A stretch of DNA of 64,000 nucleotides from SAR324 cluster bacterium. Its GTDB lineage: Bacteria > SAR324 > XYD2-FULL-50-16. Below are positions 56,250-64,000 of the stretch, in pieces (within the stretch, counting starts at the first letter, position 1; the number at the start of each line of letters is the position of its first letter). Below the pieces are notes generated by a model. It made no database searches, had not been told where the DNA came from, and worked only from the letters and a program-made list of their open reading frames with translations. The stretch covers positions 1 to 64,000 of the forward strand of contig JANQGX010000038.1 in assembly GCA_028282885.1 (NCBI GenBank), given 5' to 3'. A program made the position numbers and the translations under genes.

Positions 56250-57260
56250 TCAGTGCAAAACCTGAATTTCAATTGCTTCAATCTCAATTGCTGCCTGTTC
56301 TTCCGCAATATCCGATTCAATTTCAGTGATTTCGTCGATAATCTCATCGATATCAATTTCCGGCTCCTCAAGCTCCGGTTCATCAAAATCCACACTTGCA
56401 TAATCATCGCCGGGAGCATCGGTTTCAAGCGCAGCATCACCTTCGCCAGGTGTTTCCTGTCCGCCTTCTCCGGAAGTTTCAGCAGGTTCACCTCCTTCAC
56501 CTCCCTGTTTTTCATCGGAGTCACCACCTTCTTTTTTATCGCCGGTAGACTGTTTCTCATCGCCCGATTGTGACTTTTTTCGGATCCTCTGTTGCTCCTC
56601 TTTGGGAACCGTTATAGGTGAGCCATAAGTTATTACCTGAAATGAATTTCTACTGTCGGATGCAACTACCTGTTCTCTAACTTCCGGCGGGACCACAACG
56701 GGGGCGGTTGGCAATTTGTTTTGTTCAATCCGGGAGGCTTGATTATTGGGAATATCAACACTAATATCGGGAGCCAGGATATTGGCCAGGCTGACAATCC
56801 CCGAAATAGTCAGAACGGAGGTATCACCTTCGCCGGATGACATCACCCATTCGGTTCCCTTCACCCCTACCAAAGCGTTTCCTGTTTTAACCCGAAAGCG
56901 CTTTTTTCTCACACCGGTTCTTGCCTTCACTTTGAAACGAGCTTTGCCGATTGGAAGGACCATTTTGTCGATATTTTCCTCACCCACAGCAACCTTGAAA
57001 AAGGAAAAGGAGTGCAATTCAATGGTATCCCCCTGTTCTTTTAGACTGATCCTGACATGGGTATCCCTGCCGGTTTGAATCTGATCACCGTTAAATATCA
57101 ATATCTTCTGGTCTGGTTTATCATAGATCATATCCGAGCCTTTGCTTCTGATCTTAACCTTACCCTTTACCAATTCCAACTCGTTAGCTGCCGCCGATAG
57201 GGCAAACAGGCCAATCATCAACAGGACCGGCAGGATTAGAATGAGGGATTTTCTTTTCAT
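56250..57260 (-). CDS. Secreted FecR-domain protein with acidic tail
   Basis: 336 residues. Signal peptide (about 1-25, SAAA), then a FecR domain (about 30-165): VKGKVKIRSKG, LIFNGDQIQTGRDTHVRI and LVGVKGTEWVM. The remaining half is low complexity, rich in Gln/Lys, then Gly/Glu, then acidic. There is no sigma factor or TonB receptor nearby, so it is not a classical FecR regulator; such secreted FecR proteins often accompany surface protein genes. It lies 19 bases before the giant lipoprotein gene and behind the PEGA-barrel gene. Confidence 0.85.
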   Translation of the reverse strand: MKRKSLILILPVLLMIGLFALSAAANELELVKGKVKIRSKGSDMIYDKPDQKILIFNGDQIQTGRDTHVRISLKEQGDTIELHSFSFFKVAVGEENIDKMVLPIGKARFKVKARTGVRKKRFRVKTGNALVGVKGTEWVMSSGEGDTSVLTISGIVSLANILAPDISVDIPNNQASRIEQNKLPTAPVVVPPEVREQVVASDSRNSFQVITYGSPITVPKEEQQRIRKKSQSGDEKQSTGDKKEGGDSDEKQGGEGGEPAETSGEGGQETPGEGDAALETDAPGDDYASVDFDEPELEEPEIDIDEIIDEITEIESDIAEEQAAIEIEAIEIQVLH

Positions 57261-57369
57261 TTACAGTAATTTATAAGGCCCGGCAGGATTTTAAGGCATT
57301 TATGCCAAAGATAGTTGACACTATTATACCCCGAAAAGCTGCAATTTTCTAACCGAATTGTTTCCGCCT

Positions 57370-59904
57370 TTAAAACTGAATCATCAGTCCCAGTGACGAG
57401 GAGTTTGCAGCGTAGTTATAACTCTGAATATTGGATTCCTGTTTTTTGTTCTTCATTTCCAGGTCGATTCGGGTACTTTTAAACAAATTATATCCCAGCT
57501 TCAGGGCCGCGGTACTCGCGGTATTCTTTACAGCAATGCCGTCAGCACTCAGGCGAGGATCTTCTTCCTTGTAAGCGGTATCTGTTACACCATAGCTCCA
57601 GGTCAATTTCCAGTTACCCAGTTTAAAGTCCTGTTTGAGCTGGCCGTTTGTCACCAAATTACCCTTGTACTTACCCCTGGTATTTATATCCTTGTATTTC
57701 AATCGAATACGGTTTTCAGCTCCGATCAGGGGAAACTTGAGATTGGTTGTCATCCCTGTTACCGTTCCGTTTGTGTCATCGTCTTCGTCTGCCGCTTCAG
57801 GCGTTTGCTGGCTTTTCAAGTTGAATTCCAGGTCCCAGCTGGAAGATTTTCCCATTTTGATCACAAAGCCGTAATTCAGAAACATCTCGGTCTTTGTTTG
57901 CTCTTCCCCTGCAAAAACGTTGGCATTGGCCATACTGATATCGTTATAACCCAGTGTCGTCTTCATGGTTCCCAGGAAGGTTTTTGCCAAGCGCCATTCC
58001 AATGCCAATTGGGAGAATGAAATTTCCTTCTCCTGATACTCCTCCTTTTCCATCTTATCTCGCAGCAAAATCGATTTCAGGCTCCATTGGGATCGCTTTC
58101 CTTTATAGAACTTGTATATTGGCACCAGGGTCAGGGTTGTTTTCGTTGCCGAAACATTTTCAATATCATCAGAAGTACTGTAGAGGTTATCTGTATTGGT
58201 AACCTTGAGCATGGTAACCAATTGAAAGGGTGATACTTTTGGTTTGGGTTTTCGGCCAAGATGAATAACGAACCTCTTTTGAGCTCTCCCTTCTTCGGTC
58301 AGTGCTGTAATCAGATAACTCAAACGTTTTCTGCCGCTTTTCTCAAAATCAAATGGAACTTCAAATTCGAATATGGTCTGATCTGTGAGAGGTATGCGTT
58401 GACCGTTGATATCAAAATGTTTCAATGGTGTGAATGAACTAACGCCCAACTTCAGGATACCCCGCTTGTATTTTGACCATGTCTCCGGACCATGACTTTC
58501 ACTGTAAATTAATACATCGGTGTCTTTTTCAGTCGGATAGGGTGTGGTTCGGTAACGTCTTTCGTACACCAGATCCGGAGCGTCGCCGTAAATGCTGAGA
58601 ACCGATCGGGTGGCGATAATCTTGTACAGTTTGCCGTGATGGAGCGGTTTGGCAGGCCGGAAGACAACCTTATTATCAACGACCTCATGTGAGCCGGCAA
58701 TCTTCCGATTGCCTCTTTGCACAAAAAAGGTTTTTTGATTGACTGAAGCGGGATCAACAGGAAGAGAGTATTCCACTTTGAACCCGGTCATAAGGGGATC
58801 CGCCGGATCTTTCTCCAATTTGAGAGACAGCACCTCAAAAGGCTTCAAATCGGCATGCAGATGTTTGGTTTCGCCGGCTTCCAGCACTATTTTAAGGGTA
58901 CGTTGCAGACTTCCTCGACGAATGGAAACGGAATGCATGCCGGCAGGCACATCCTCCAGCAGGGTGTTGGTTACTTCCCTGAGTCGTTCGTCATCAAGAT
59001 AGATATCCGCACCTACGGGATTGGAAGTGATGGAAAGATGCCCTGTTTCCTGCCTGATTCCCGAATCAATCACGGTTTGGAGATTCTCCTGCAGCGCCAG
59101 ACGGGTTACCAGGTCATCAAGCGATCCCTTGAGAAACGCCACACTTCCCGCATGGATCACTGACACCTTGGTAATACTTTTCCGATCCTTAACATCTACC
59201 AGGTTTGCAGAAAGAACATATTTCAGATGATCGGTTTTAATGAACCGGGGCAGCATGATATACTTTACATCCAGCTTTTTGCCAATGGCACCCAGGCAAA
59301 CTGCCGTGCGACAATCAATGGTAACGGACTGAAAAGGTCTCTTCTCCTGAATATAGAGCTCCCTCTTGTCAACTTCATTTCGAAAATCGCTGCTGAACTG
59401 CTCTATTAATGACGGGCTGAGTTCTCCGGAATCGATGTTAAGGATCAATACCCGCCTTTTTTCGGCCTCTCCCGAGTATTCAAATCGAACCGATCGTTCA
59501 AATCCCTGCTCTTCACCGGTATCGGCATTCTCAAAGCCAATATTTAGATTCAGCTCCAACCGGTCGACAATGCTGCGATAGGATCCGGAGATATTGACGG
59601 AAAAATCGTCGATCTGCTCGGAGTAAAGCTGATTTTTCAGAAAATGTCTGCGCAGGGCCAGTTCAAGTTGAGAGGAGATAGCCTCGGCTGCAGAATCAGC
59701 TTGGCCCGATCCGGCATTTGTGATCTCGATATTCAGAACCCGATTGGCATTTTCACCGGGGGCATATCGGACGATGTAGGTCGCCAGTTCATCCATCGTC
59801 TTCTCCAGGCTTTGAGAATGAATCGTTCCCGGAAACAGGGATATGAGAACTAAAACCAGCGAACAGAGCCCGTACCGAAATGTTTTTTTATTTGCGGTTG
59901 CCAT
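57370..59904 (-). CDS. PEGA-domain outer-membrane barrel protein
   Basis: 844 residues. Signal peptide (about 1-30). N-terminal periplasmic alpha/beta part (about 31-285) with one close Cys pair; PEGA domain (about 292-352, GHLSITSNPVGADIYLDDERL, DVPAGMHSVSIRRG); a Big_5-like Ig fold (about 353-455, VDPASVNQKTFFVQ, FRPAKPLHHGKLYKI); then about 270 residues of alternating beta strands ending GLMIQF, the mark of an outer-membrane barrel. Function unknown; perhaps an export or anchoring partner for the lipoprotein made from the same operon (inference). First gene of the FecR / lipoprotein operon. Confidence 0.8.
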   Translation of the reverse strand: MATANKKTFRYGLCSLVLVLISLFPGTIHSQSLEKTMDELATYIVRYAPGENANRVLNIEITNAGSGQADSAAEAISSQLELALRRHFLKNQLYSEQIDDFSVNISGSYRSIVDRLELNLNIGFENADTGEEQGFERSVRFEYSGEAEKRRVLILNIDSGELSPSLIEQFSSDFRNEVDKRELYIQEKRPFQSVTIDCRTAVCLGAIGKKLDVKYIMLPRFIKTDHLKYVLSANLVDVKDRKSITKVSVIHAGSVAFLKGSLDDLVTRLALQENLQTVIDSGIRQETGHLSITSNPVGADIYLDDERLREVTNTLLEDVPAGMHSVSIRRGSLQRTLKIVLEAGETKHLHADLKPFEVLSLKLEKDPADPLMTGFKVEYSLPVDPASVNQKTFFVQRGNRKIAGSHEVVDNKVVFRPAKPLHHGKLYKIIATRSVLSIYGDAPDLVYERRYRTTPYPTEKDTDVLIYSESHGPETWSKYKRGILKLGVSSFTPLKHFDINGQRIPLTDQTIFEFEVPFDFEKSGRKRLSYLITALTEEGRAQKRFVIHLGRKPKPKVSPFQLVTMLKVTNTDNLYSTSDDIENVSATKTTLTLVPIYKFYKGKRSQWSLKSILLRDKMEKEEYQEKEISFSQLALEWRLAKTFLGTMKTTLGYNDISMANANVFAGEEQTKTEMFLNYGFVIKMGKSSSWDLEFNLKSQQTPEAADEDDDTNGTVTGMTTNLKFPLIGAENRIRLKYKDINTRGKYKGNLVTNGQLKQDFKLGNWKLTWSYGVTDTAYKEEDPRLSADGIAVKNTASTAALKLGYNLFKSTRIDLEMKNKKQESNIQSYNYAANSSSLGLMIQF

Positions 59905-60248
59905 GCAAAACTGTGGTTATCGATCCTTCACTCACAACTGTCGAGTCAAAATATACCTGGCGCGTTTAAACTGAAGGTTTAATTTGGTGATCTACGCAAT
60001 GCATGATTTCAGCCAATTAAGGCAATCAACTCCAAATTACCAGACTTTTGGGTGCGAAGTGTGGGGATGCCGACAAAGAAATCCTGATTTTGAGTCAAAC
60101 CTGTTCACCGTGACACGCAGGGTGAAACCTTTTTCCCGGTAAGCCAATATTATCAAATTGCCGGTCTTTGTTAAAGACGGTTGATTTGCTGATTTTGAAG
60201 CATAAAAGGGGAATAGCCCTGAGGGCCACCACCAATCCGGTGGATTGA
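59905..60248. other. 344-bp intergenic region
   Basis: Upstream of the PEGA-barrel gene and downstream of a small minus-strand gene. Contains a 6-bp-arm hairpin, GTCTTT/AAAGAC, around 60164-60178 without a clear T run. No gene seen. Confidence 0.45.
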
Positions 60249-60533
60249 TTAATGGTCCTCAAAGTGAAAAGTACTGATGATTGCTTCAGAGGAGGATTTC
60301 AGTATTGCCAGAGCGCGGCTTCGTTGGTGTGCTTCTTCCCTGGATTTGGCCTGATAGCTTTCAATTCCAACCCGTAGTCGTTGCATTTGCTGCAGGTAAT
60401 CTCGGTATTGTCCGCTAAACCTGGCGGGAAGGATATGACGGGTTTGATATTCTTCCGTTTCCAGTATGCTGTTTAAAAATCCGCTAACAAAGTCCCCCAA
60501 AAGCAGTTCCAATTTTGAATATAAGTTCTCCAT
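60249..60533 (-). CDS. Small helical protein of unknown function
   Basis: 94 residues from the ATG at 60533, which has AAGGG eight to nine bases upstream; an earlier start at 60620 would add 29 residues without a ribosome site. Predicted nearly all helical (MENLYSKLELLLGDFVSGFL..., QRLRVGIESYQAKSREEAHQ). Not recognised. A second frame on the same strand (60484-60783) overlaps it and the XRE gene, and looks less gene-like. Confidence 0.5.
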   Translation of the reverse strand: MENLYSKLELLLGDFVSGFLNSILETEEYQTRHILPARFSGQYRDYLQQMQRLRVGIESYQAKSREEAHQRSRALAILKSSSEAIISTFHFEDH

Positions 60534-60748
60534 TCCAAATACCCTTGATAAATCGTTTTCGTTTCCGTTGAAGCTCAAGTAAGTTTTCAATCCATTGTCT
60601 GAATAACACCAAAGGATCAATGCCTGTTTTCCGCTCTCTTGCCGTGCTGGCTTTCCAGCAACAATTCATCTTCTGTTGATTCATCAAATATGAAATCATC
60701 TCCTTTCCTCTGCTAAAGTTTCCGGATTCAATATATGAACAAAAATAT

Positions 60749-61090
60749 TCATGCTTTTTTTTTCCTGAGTTCTGCAAGTACATCTATCTTTCCGGACAGG
60801 TTAGCTATCAATCGCTCTATACTTCTTTTGTCCGGTGATCTGACAATTTTTACCCGCAATGATAATTCAAACATATCGAGCCCGAGAAAAATGGCATAAT
60901 TCTCAACAACCGACAGGGTTGGATTCTTTTTTCCGGTTTCGATCTGTGATACGTAGGATGCCGTGATCCCCAGTGCCTTAGCCGCGACCTCGATGCTGAT
61001 CTTCTGCTTCTTCCGCTCTTCCCGCAGTACAGTGCCCAATGCCTGGGCATATTCCAGATCGTCCGACTCAGACTTTTTTTTGCTCTTCAT
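60749..61090 (-). CDS. XRE-family helix-turn-helix regulator
   Basis: 113 residues. HTH_3 domain at about 14-72: LGTVLREERKKQKISIEVAAKALGITASYVSQIETGKKNPTLSVVENYAIFLGL. The basic C-terminal 40 residues are not recognised. Related to small phage or toxin-antitoxin-type repressors. An inverted repeat at 61126-61140 just upstream may be its own operator. Weak ribosome site. Confidence 0.85.
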   Translation of the reverse strand: MKSKKKSESDDLEYAQALGTVLREERKKQKISIEVAAKALGITASYVSQIETGKKNPTLSVVENYAIFLGLDMFELSLRVKIVRSPDKRSIERLIANLSGKIDVLAELRKKKA

Positions 61091-61476
61091 TGATAGCCAT
61101 TATTACCGTCACCCATCCGAAATGAATGACGAAAAGTCATGAATTAAAAACAAAGATAGAATTTAACTAGTGGTAAAAAAAAAGGCAAGTGAAAAATTAA
61201 CTCATAGTAACTTTTTTCCTTTACCCAGTAGTCATAAAACATCAGTTCGAACCCGATCTCTGTTAACCATCCCGCGATATACAAGAAATTTATGGCCGTG
61301 CTTGCCAAACTTACCTCCCAAAATCCATCAGCGAAAAATCTCCCGATCGGTGTTATTCAATCCCCGTTTTTTGATGAAAATAAATCATTGGTGTACAACA
61401 GCGATCTATGCCGAACACATCTATAAGGTATTTCGCACCCTCTGGCGCATCTCGCTGCTGACACCTCTTTTACCTA
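61091..61476. other. 386-bp intergenic region with a candidate operator
   Basis: Upstream of the XRE gene. ATGAC (61126-61130) and GTCAT (61136-61140) form an inverted repeat with GAAAA between, 36-50 bases from the XRE start. Near the far end TTTTACC/GGTAAAA forms a 7-bp hairpin over the stop of the next gene. The plus-strand frame at 61170-61490 looks accidental. Confidence 0.4.
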
Positions 61477-61833
61477 TCAGATTAAGGTAAAAGGGTAAGA
61501 CCGTCTCTTCTCGACTTCCCGGCGGTATTCACGCATCTCATCAATGTCATGGAACATGAGATAATACGGTTTTTTACGGCGCGGACGGAATCTGGAAATA
61601 AAGTGAAGAACCCCGTCCAACATGGGAAACCGACTTGCGATTGCTCCTGCAACCATAACTTCTCCCTTCCCGGTATAATTCCGATGATCGGAATTGAAAT
61701 CTTGATTCGTTATTTCCTTCGATTCACCTGTGTCGTCATGATCCCGGGCATCAATCAACATGCGACCGGCTTTCTGAATCGAAGGATAATGAAAAACAGG
61801 TGGACTGCCCCCCGGAACTTTTTGATTTTTCAT
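61477..61833 (-). CDS. Small hypothetical protein behind a triple-palindrome promoter
   Basis: 118 residues from ATG at 61833, which has a strong AAAGGAG six bases upstream; an earlier TTG would add 15 residues. Polar, with a Pro-Gly-rich start and a basic C-terminal half (RFRPRRKKPYYLMFHDIDEMREYRREVEKRR). No domain recognised and no export signal. Its promoter region holds three near-identical palindromes, so expression is probably tightly controlled. Confidence 0.6.
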   Translation of the reverse strand: MKNQKVPGGSPPVFHYPSIQKAGRMLIDARDHDDTGESKEITNQDFNSDHRNYTGKGEVMVAGAIASRFPMLDGVLHFISRFRPRRKKPYYLMFHDIDEMREYRREVEKRRSYPFTLI

Positions 61834-61884
61834 ATCATCTCCTTTCTTTAGATCCCCGAATAAGGATGAAACCAACAAGCAAAA

Positions 61885-61958
61885 TTAACTGTCAGTTAAA
61901 AATATATTATTAACTGACAGTTAATTTCATAGCAAGTTTTTTTTTCACTGTCAGTTAA
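61885..61958 (-). promoter_or_regulatory. Promoter with three TTAACTGwCAGTTAA operators
   Basis: TTAACTGTCAGTTAA at 61885-61899, TTAACTGACAGTTAA at 61910-61924 and TTCACTGTCAGTTAA at 61944-61958. The first two are perfect 7-bp inverted repeats around one base. On the minus strand -35 TTGCTA (61930-61935) and -10 AATAAT (61906-61911), 18 bases apart, place one palindrome between the boxes, one at the start of transcription and one upstream. The shape suits a TetR- or MarR-type repressor, but no such gene is in the window. The flank to 62219 is AT-rich and without features. Confidence 0.65.
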
Positions 61959-62219
61959 TAATATTCCTAATCTAACAATTTTTCAGGTATTTAGAGAAAG
62001 TCCAACAAGATAAATCGAATGATGAAACCAGGGGATGTAGGCTCGGTTTCGTTGCCGATTATTTTATGTCTCAAACCGCTACTTGACGTTTTACCTCGCT
62101 TTTAAGGATGACATATCACAAGTTCACGTCACCCTTTAAAGCTCATGGATTGAGTCGAAGCAGTGATGAATTAATACAAAAGAGTCGTGGAATGGGAAAT
62201 TCGTGAGGGAAATGCTGAA

Positions 62220-63440
62220 TCAGACCTGTTGTGCCACAGGTGCTTCTTTTACACGAAACAACCGGAGCAGAAACAGACAGCAGATCATCAGGCAGATACC
62301 GGAAATGGAGAGTAGAGATCCGATGGAGAAACGATCCAAGAGGAAACCGTAAGTCAGCATGGCCAACGGAAGGGAAACATCGCCAATCGAGAATGCTACC
62401 CCAAAAACTCTGCCGGCAAAGGCGTTGGGAACCTGCAATTGCACCAGGGTTCGAAAGCTGGTCACAGCCGTAATAAGGAAACCACCGTAAAGAAAGAAGA
62501 GAGGTAAATGATAGGTCGGCTGATTAAACCCGGCTATCATCAGAACTCCGATAACGAGATTTACACTTCCAATCAGAAACACGGATCCGAACAGAGCCGG
62601 GACTTCCCTCTTGTTTAACAACCCGGCCAAACCAAACAGCGATGAAATGGCAACCATCCCAACACCATAGGCTGTTTGAAGATATCCCAGGTTTTTTGCT
62701 CCGTTTCCGGTGAGTTCAAGCGCCAGCACCGGGGTGATGGTTTGAAAGGATCCAACAAAAAAATGAATGATGGCGATTGAGATAATCAGGATAATCAGCG
62801 TTCTCTTATTGGCAATAAATTCCAGTCCTTCTTTAATGTCCATCAGCAAACTCTGTGATTTCTCCCGTTTTTCGGCAGCGGGAAGGGTAAGAAAAAGTTC
62901 GAAAAATGCGGATATCAAAAAAGAGAGTGCGTTGAACAGAAAAACAAAAAAGTAACCGAAAGCAACCACCGACAGTCCCCCCAGGACAGGTCCCAACACT
63001 GTTGATGATCCCCTGACAAGCTGGGTCAGGGAGTTGGCCCGGGTCAGGTTCTCCTCCTCTACAATTTGAGGTATGACTGCCGGTATGGCGGGGTTGAAAA
63101 ACGCCGCATTGATGGACAGCAAAACCTGGGCGGCAATAATCATGGTGATACTGAGACTGTCCAGCCACACCATCGCGGCCAGAAACAATACGATCAGACC
63201 TCTCAGAAAATCAGTTCCCACGATAATCCATTTGCGGTTGTACTTGTCAACAAAAGCGCCCGCGGCCAGACCGATAACTGTCTCGGGAAAGATCGTGGCA
63301 AAGAGTACCAGCCCCATTAAGGTGGCCGATCCGGTTGAGTCCAGAATCCAATAGGAGAGTGCCAGCAGATAAAACCGGTCTCCCACTTGGGAAATCAATT
63401 GACCGCTCAACAGAATTGACAGGTTTTTTTTCGTTTTCAT
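62220..63440 (-). CDS. Major facilitator superfamily exporter (MFS_3 / macrolide-efflux type)
   Basis: 406 residues with about 12 membrane helices. Start LSGQLISQVGDRFYLLALSYW, the loop motif FVDKYNRKWIIVGTDFLRG (variant of the MFS D-R-x-G-R-R signature), and AGRVFGVAFSIGDVSLPLA in the second half are typical of the MefA/ENTS-like exporters. Substrate unknown, probably a drug or small metabolite. AAGGA seven bases before ATG. It lies 22 bases behind the RHH-like gene, with which it is probably co-transcribed. Confidence 0.9.
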   Translation of the reverse strand: MKTKKNLSILLSGQLISQVGDRFYLLALSYWILDSTGSATLMGLVLFATIFPETVIGLAAGAFVDKYNRKWIIVGTDFLRGLIVLFLAAMVWLDSLSITMIIAAQVLLSINAAFFNPAIPAVIPQIVEEENLTRANSLTQLVRGSSTVLGPVLGGLSVVAFGYFFVFLFNALSFLISAFFELFLTLPAAEKREKSQSLLMDIKEGLEFIANKRTLIILIISIAIIHFFVGSFQTITPVLALELTGNGAKNLGYLQTAYGVGMVAISSLFGLAGLLNKREVPALFGSVFLIGSVNLVIGVLMIAGFNQPTYHLPLFFLYGGFLITAVTSFRTLVQLQVPNAFAGRVFGVAFSIGDVSLPLAMLTYGFLLDRFSIGSLLSISGICLMICCLFLLRLFRVKEAPVAQQV

Positions 63441-63462
63441 GTATGATCCTTCAATTTAACGT

Positions 63463-63714
63463 TCACTGCTCCACCAATTTATGGCTGTGTGAAGCATCGA
63501 GATCCAACTCATAAATCTTTCTCATTTCCACAATTTTTTTCAGTGTTTTTTCACTGAAGGGGGCTTTGCCTTCAAATGAGTGCAAAACAATTCCTTCAAT
63601 CAAATCCCCCAGGGATATTTCAAGATACTCTGCCAAGGCCTTGAGTACCTTTACCATCCGTTTCTCTATCCTCATCCCTGTTTGAATTCGTTCCACCTTT
63701 ATCGACTCCGCCAT
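63463..63714 (-). CDS. Small RHH-like DNA-binding protein
   Basis: 83 residues. The stretch TGMRIEKRMVKVLKALAEYL, then ISLGDLIEGIVLHSF, fits a ribbon-helix-helix layout (strand, helix, turn, helix), so a small dimeric regulator is likely; this is a pattern-based guess. AAAGGA six bases before ATG. It may control itself and the MFS exporter downstream via the promoter at 63775-63803. Confidence 0.65.
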   Translation of the reverse strand: MAESIKVERIQTGMRIEKRMVKVLKALAEYLEISLGDLIEGIVLHSFEGKAPFSEKTLKKIVEMRKIYELDLDASHSHKLVEQ

Positions 63715-63765
63715 ATCTGTTCCTTTGTTAAAATAGCTGTTTCCCTGGATAATAATTTACCTTGT

Positions 63766-63803
63766 TATAATATTATTATGATACATTGGTAACGTCCAGT
63801 CAA
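63766..63803 (-). promoter_or_regulatory. Promoter of the RHH-MFS operon
   Basis: Minus strand: -35 TTGACT (63798-63803), 17-base spacer, -10 CATAAT (63775-63780). An AT-only palindrome, ATAATATTAT (about 63767-63776), lies just downstream and could be an operator. Confidence 0.55.
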
Positions 63804-63841
63804 CCAAATTCATTCTCTTTCAGAATTGGATTGTCGAGATA

Positions 63842-63870
63842 TTGACGGCTTGATTATCGGAAGCTATAAA
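63842..63870 (+). promoter_or_regulatory. Promoter of the gene at the window end
   Basis: TTGACG (63842-63847), 17-base spacer, TATAAA (63865-63870), about 90 bases upstream of the ATG at 63962. Confidence 0.55.
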
Positions 63871-63961
63871 TCAGGATTATGAAGATACATCTCGACGGTC
63901 TGTAGAAACTTGACTGACCGTGAGCTTTGCAATTGAAACAACCAACCAACAGGCAGGCAAC

Positions 63962-64000
63962 ATGACAACCATCAAGGACAAACGCTTTCAAAAGGATTTT
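63962..64000 (+). CDS. Start of a gene cut by the window edge
   Basis: ATG at 63962 with AGGCAGG about five bases upstream opens MTTIKDKRFQKDF, still open at the end of the window. A good promoter lies upstream. Thirteen residues are too few to name a product. Confidence 0.45.
   Translation, partial: MTTIKDKRFQKDF

Noticed and set aside
56250..57260. Classical FecR iron-signalling anti-sigma regulator
   Set aside because: It has an export signal rather than an anti-sigma domain with a membrane helix, and no FecI or TonB receptor is adjacent.
60484..60783. 99-codon minus-strand frame overlapping the XRE gene and the small helical protein
   Set aside because: Overlaps both better-supported genes in another frame and lacks a ribosome site.
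61170..61490. 106-codon plus-strand frame
   Set aside because: Basic, low-information translation, no ribosome site, and it runs into the end of an opposite-strand gene.

Overview
The window looks like chromosome of a Gram-negative bacterium of roughly 45-50% GC by eye. Lipobox-bearing lipoproteins, outer-membrane proteins ending in an aromatic residue, an RND efflux pump and periplasmic proteins point to an outer membrane. A tungsten-type aldehyde:ferredoxin oxidoreductase suggests anaerobic or facultative life. Large repetitive surface proteins, PAS histidine kinases and FecR-like proteins would fit a delta-proteobacteria-like lineage, but I cannot fix the taxon. No rRNA, tRNA, insertion sequence or CRISPR array was seen.

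Layout. 1-4023: 3' part of a huge surface protein (beta-helix repeats, two FN3, LamG, seven RCC1 repeats). 4122-10588 (-): a giant lipoprotein, then SH3 protein / M48 protease / FadL-like outer-membrane protein. 10780-12759 (-): ABC ATPase, permease and YtrA-type GntR regulator behind an operator-overlapped promoter. 13170-13736 (-): chalcone-isomerase-like secreted protein. 14280-20668 (+): a complete mukF-mukE-mukB condensin operon. 20670-23684 (-): Cache/PAS histidine kinase. 24163-29076 (+): cupin plus RND efflux pair. 29332-32732 (+): galE and a nuclease-helicase.

32740-41718 is the most interesting part: a catabolic island with an FSA-type transaldolase, a HutC-type GntR regulator, an L-fucose-isomerase-like protein, a Gfo/Idh/MocA dehydrogenase, and an opposing operon of a D-2-hydroxyacid dehydrogenase, an Ldh2/ComC-type dehydrogenase and an aldehyde:ferredoxin oxidoreductase. 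Three copies of one AT-rich operator (core GTCTTATATAAGATATAT) lie in front of the transaldolase, the regulator and the opposing operon. They tie the island into one regulon, read here as sugar isomerisation, aldol cleavage, aldehyde oxidation and hydroxyacid oxidation. The pairing of the two dehydrogenase families resembles known sulfolactate metabolism, but the substrate is a hypothesis.

41950-48262 (+): a histidine kinase / NtrC-type regulator pair, an RsbW-like ATPase and a degenerate HD-GYP protein, with three GTGA-N6-TCAC (CRP-like) sites between them. 48494-59904: a TlpA-like thioredoxin, outer-membrane and lipoproteins, and a FecR / PEGA-barrel / giant lipoprotein operon whose lipoprotein shares a module with the protein at the window start. 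60249-64000: small regulators (XRE, RHH-like), an MFS exporter, a small unknown gene behind three near-identical palindromes, and the first codons of a further gene.
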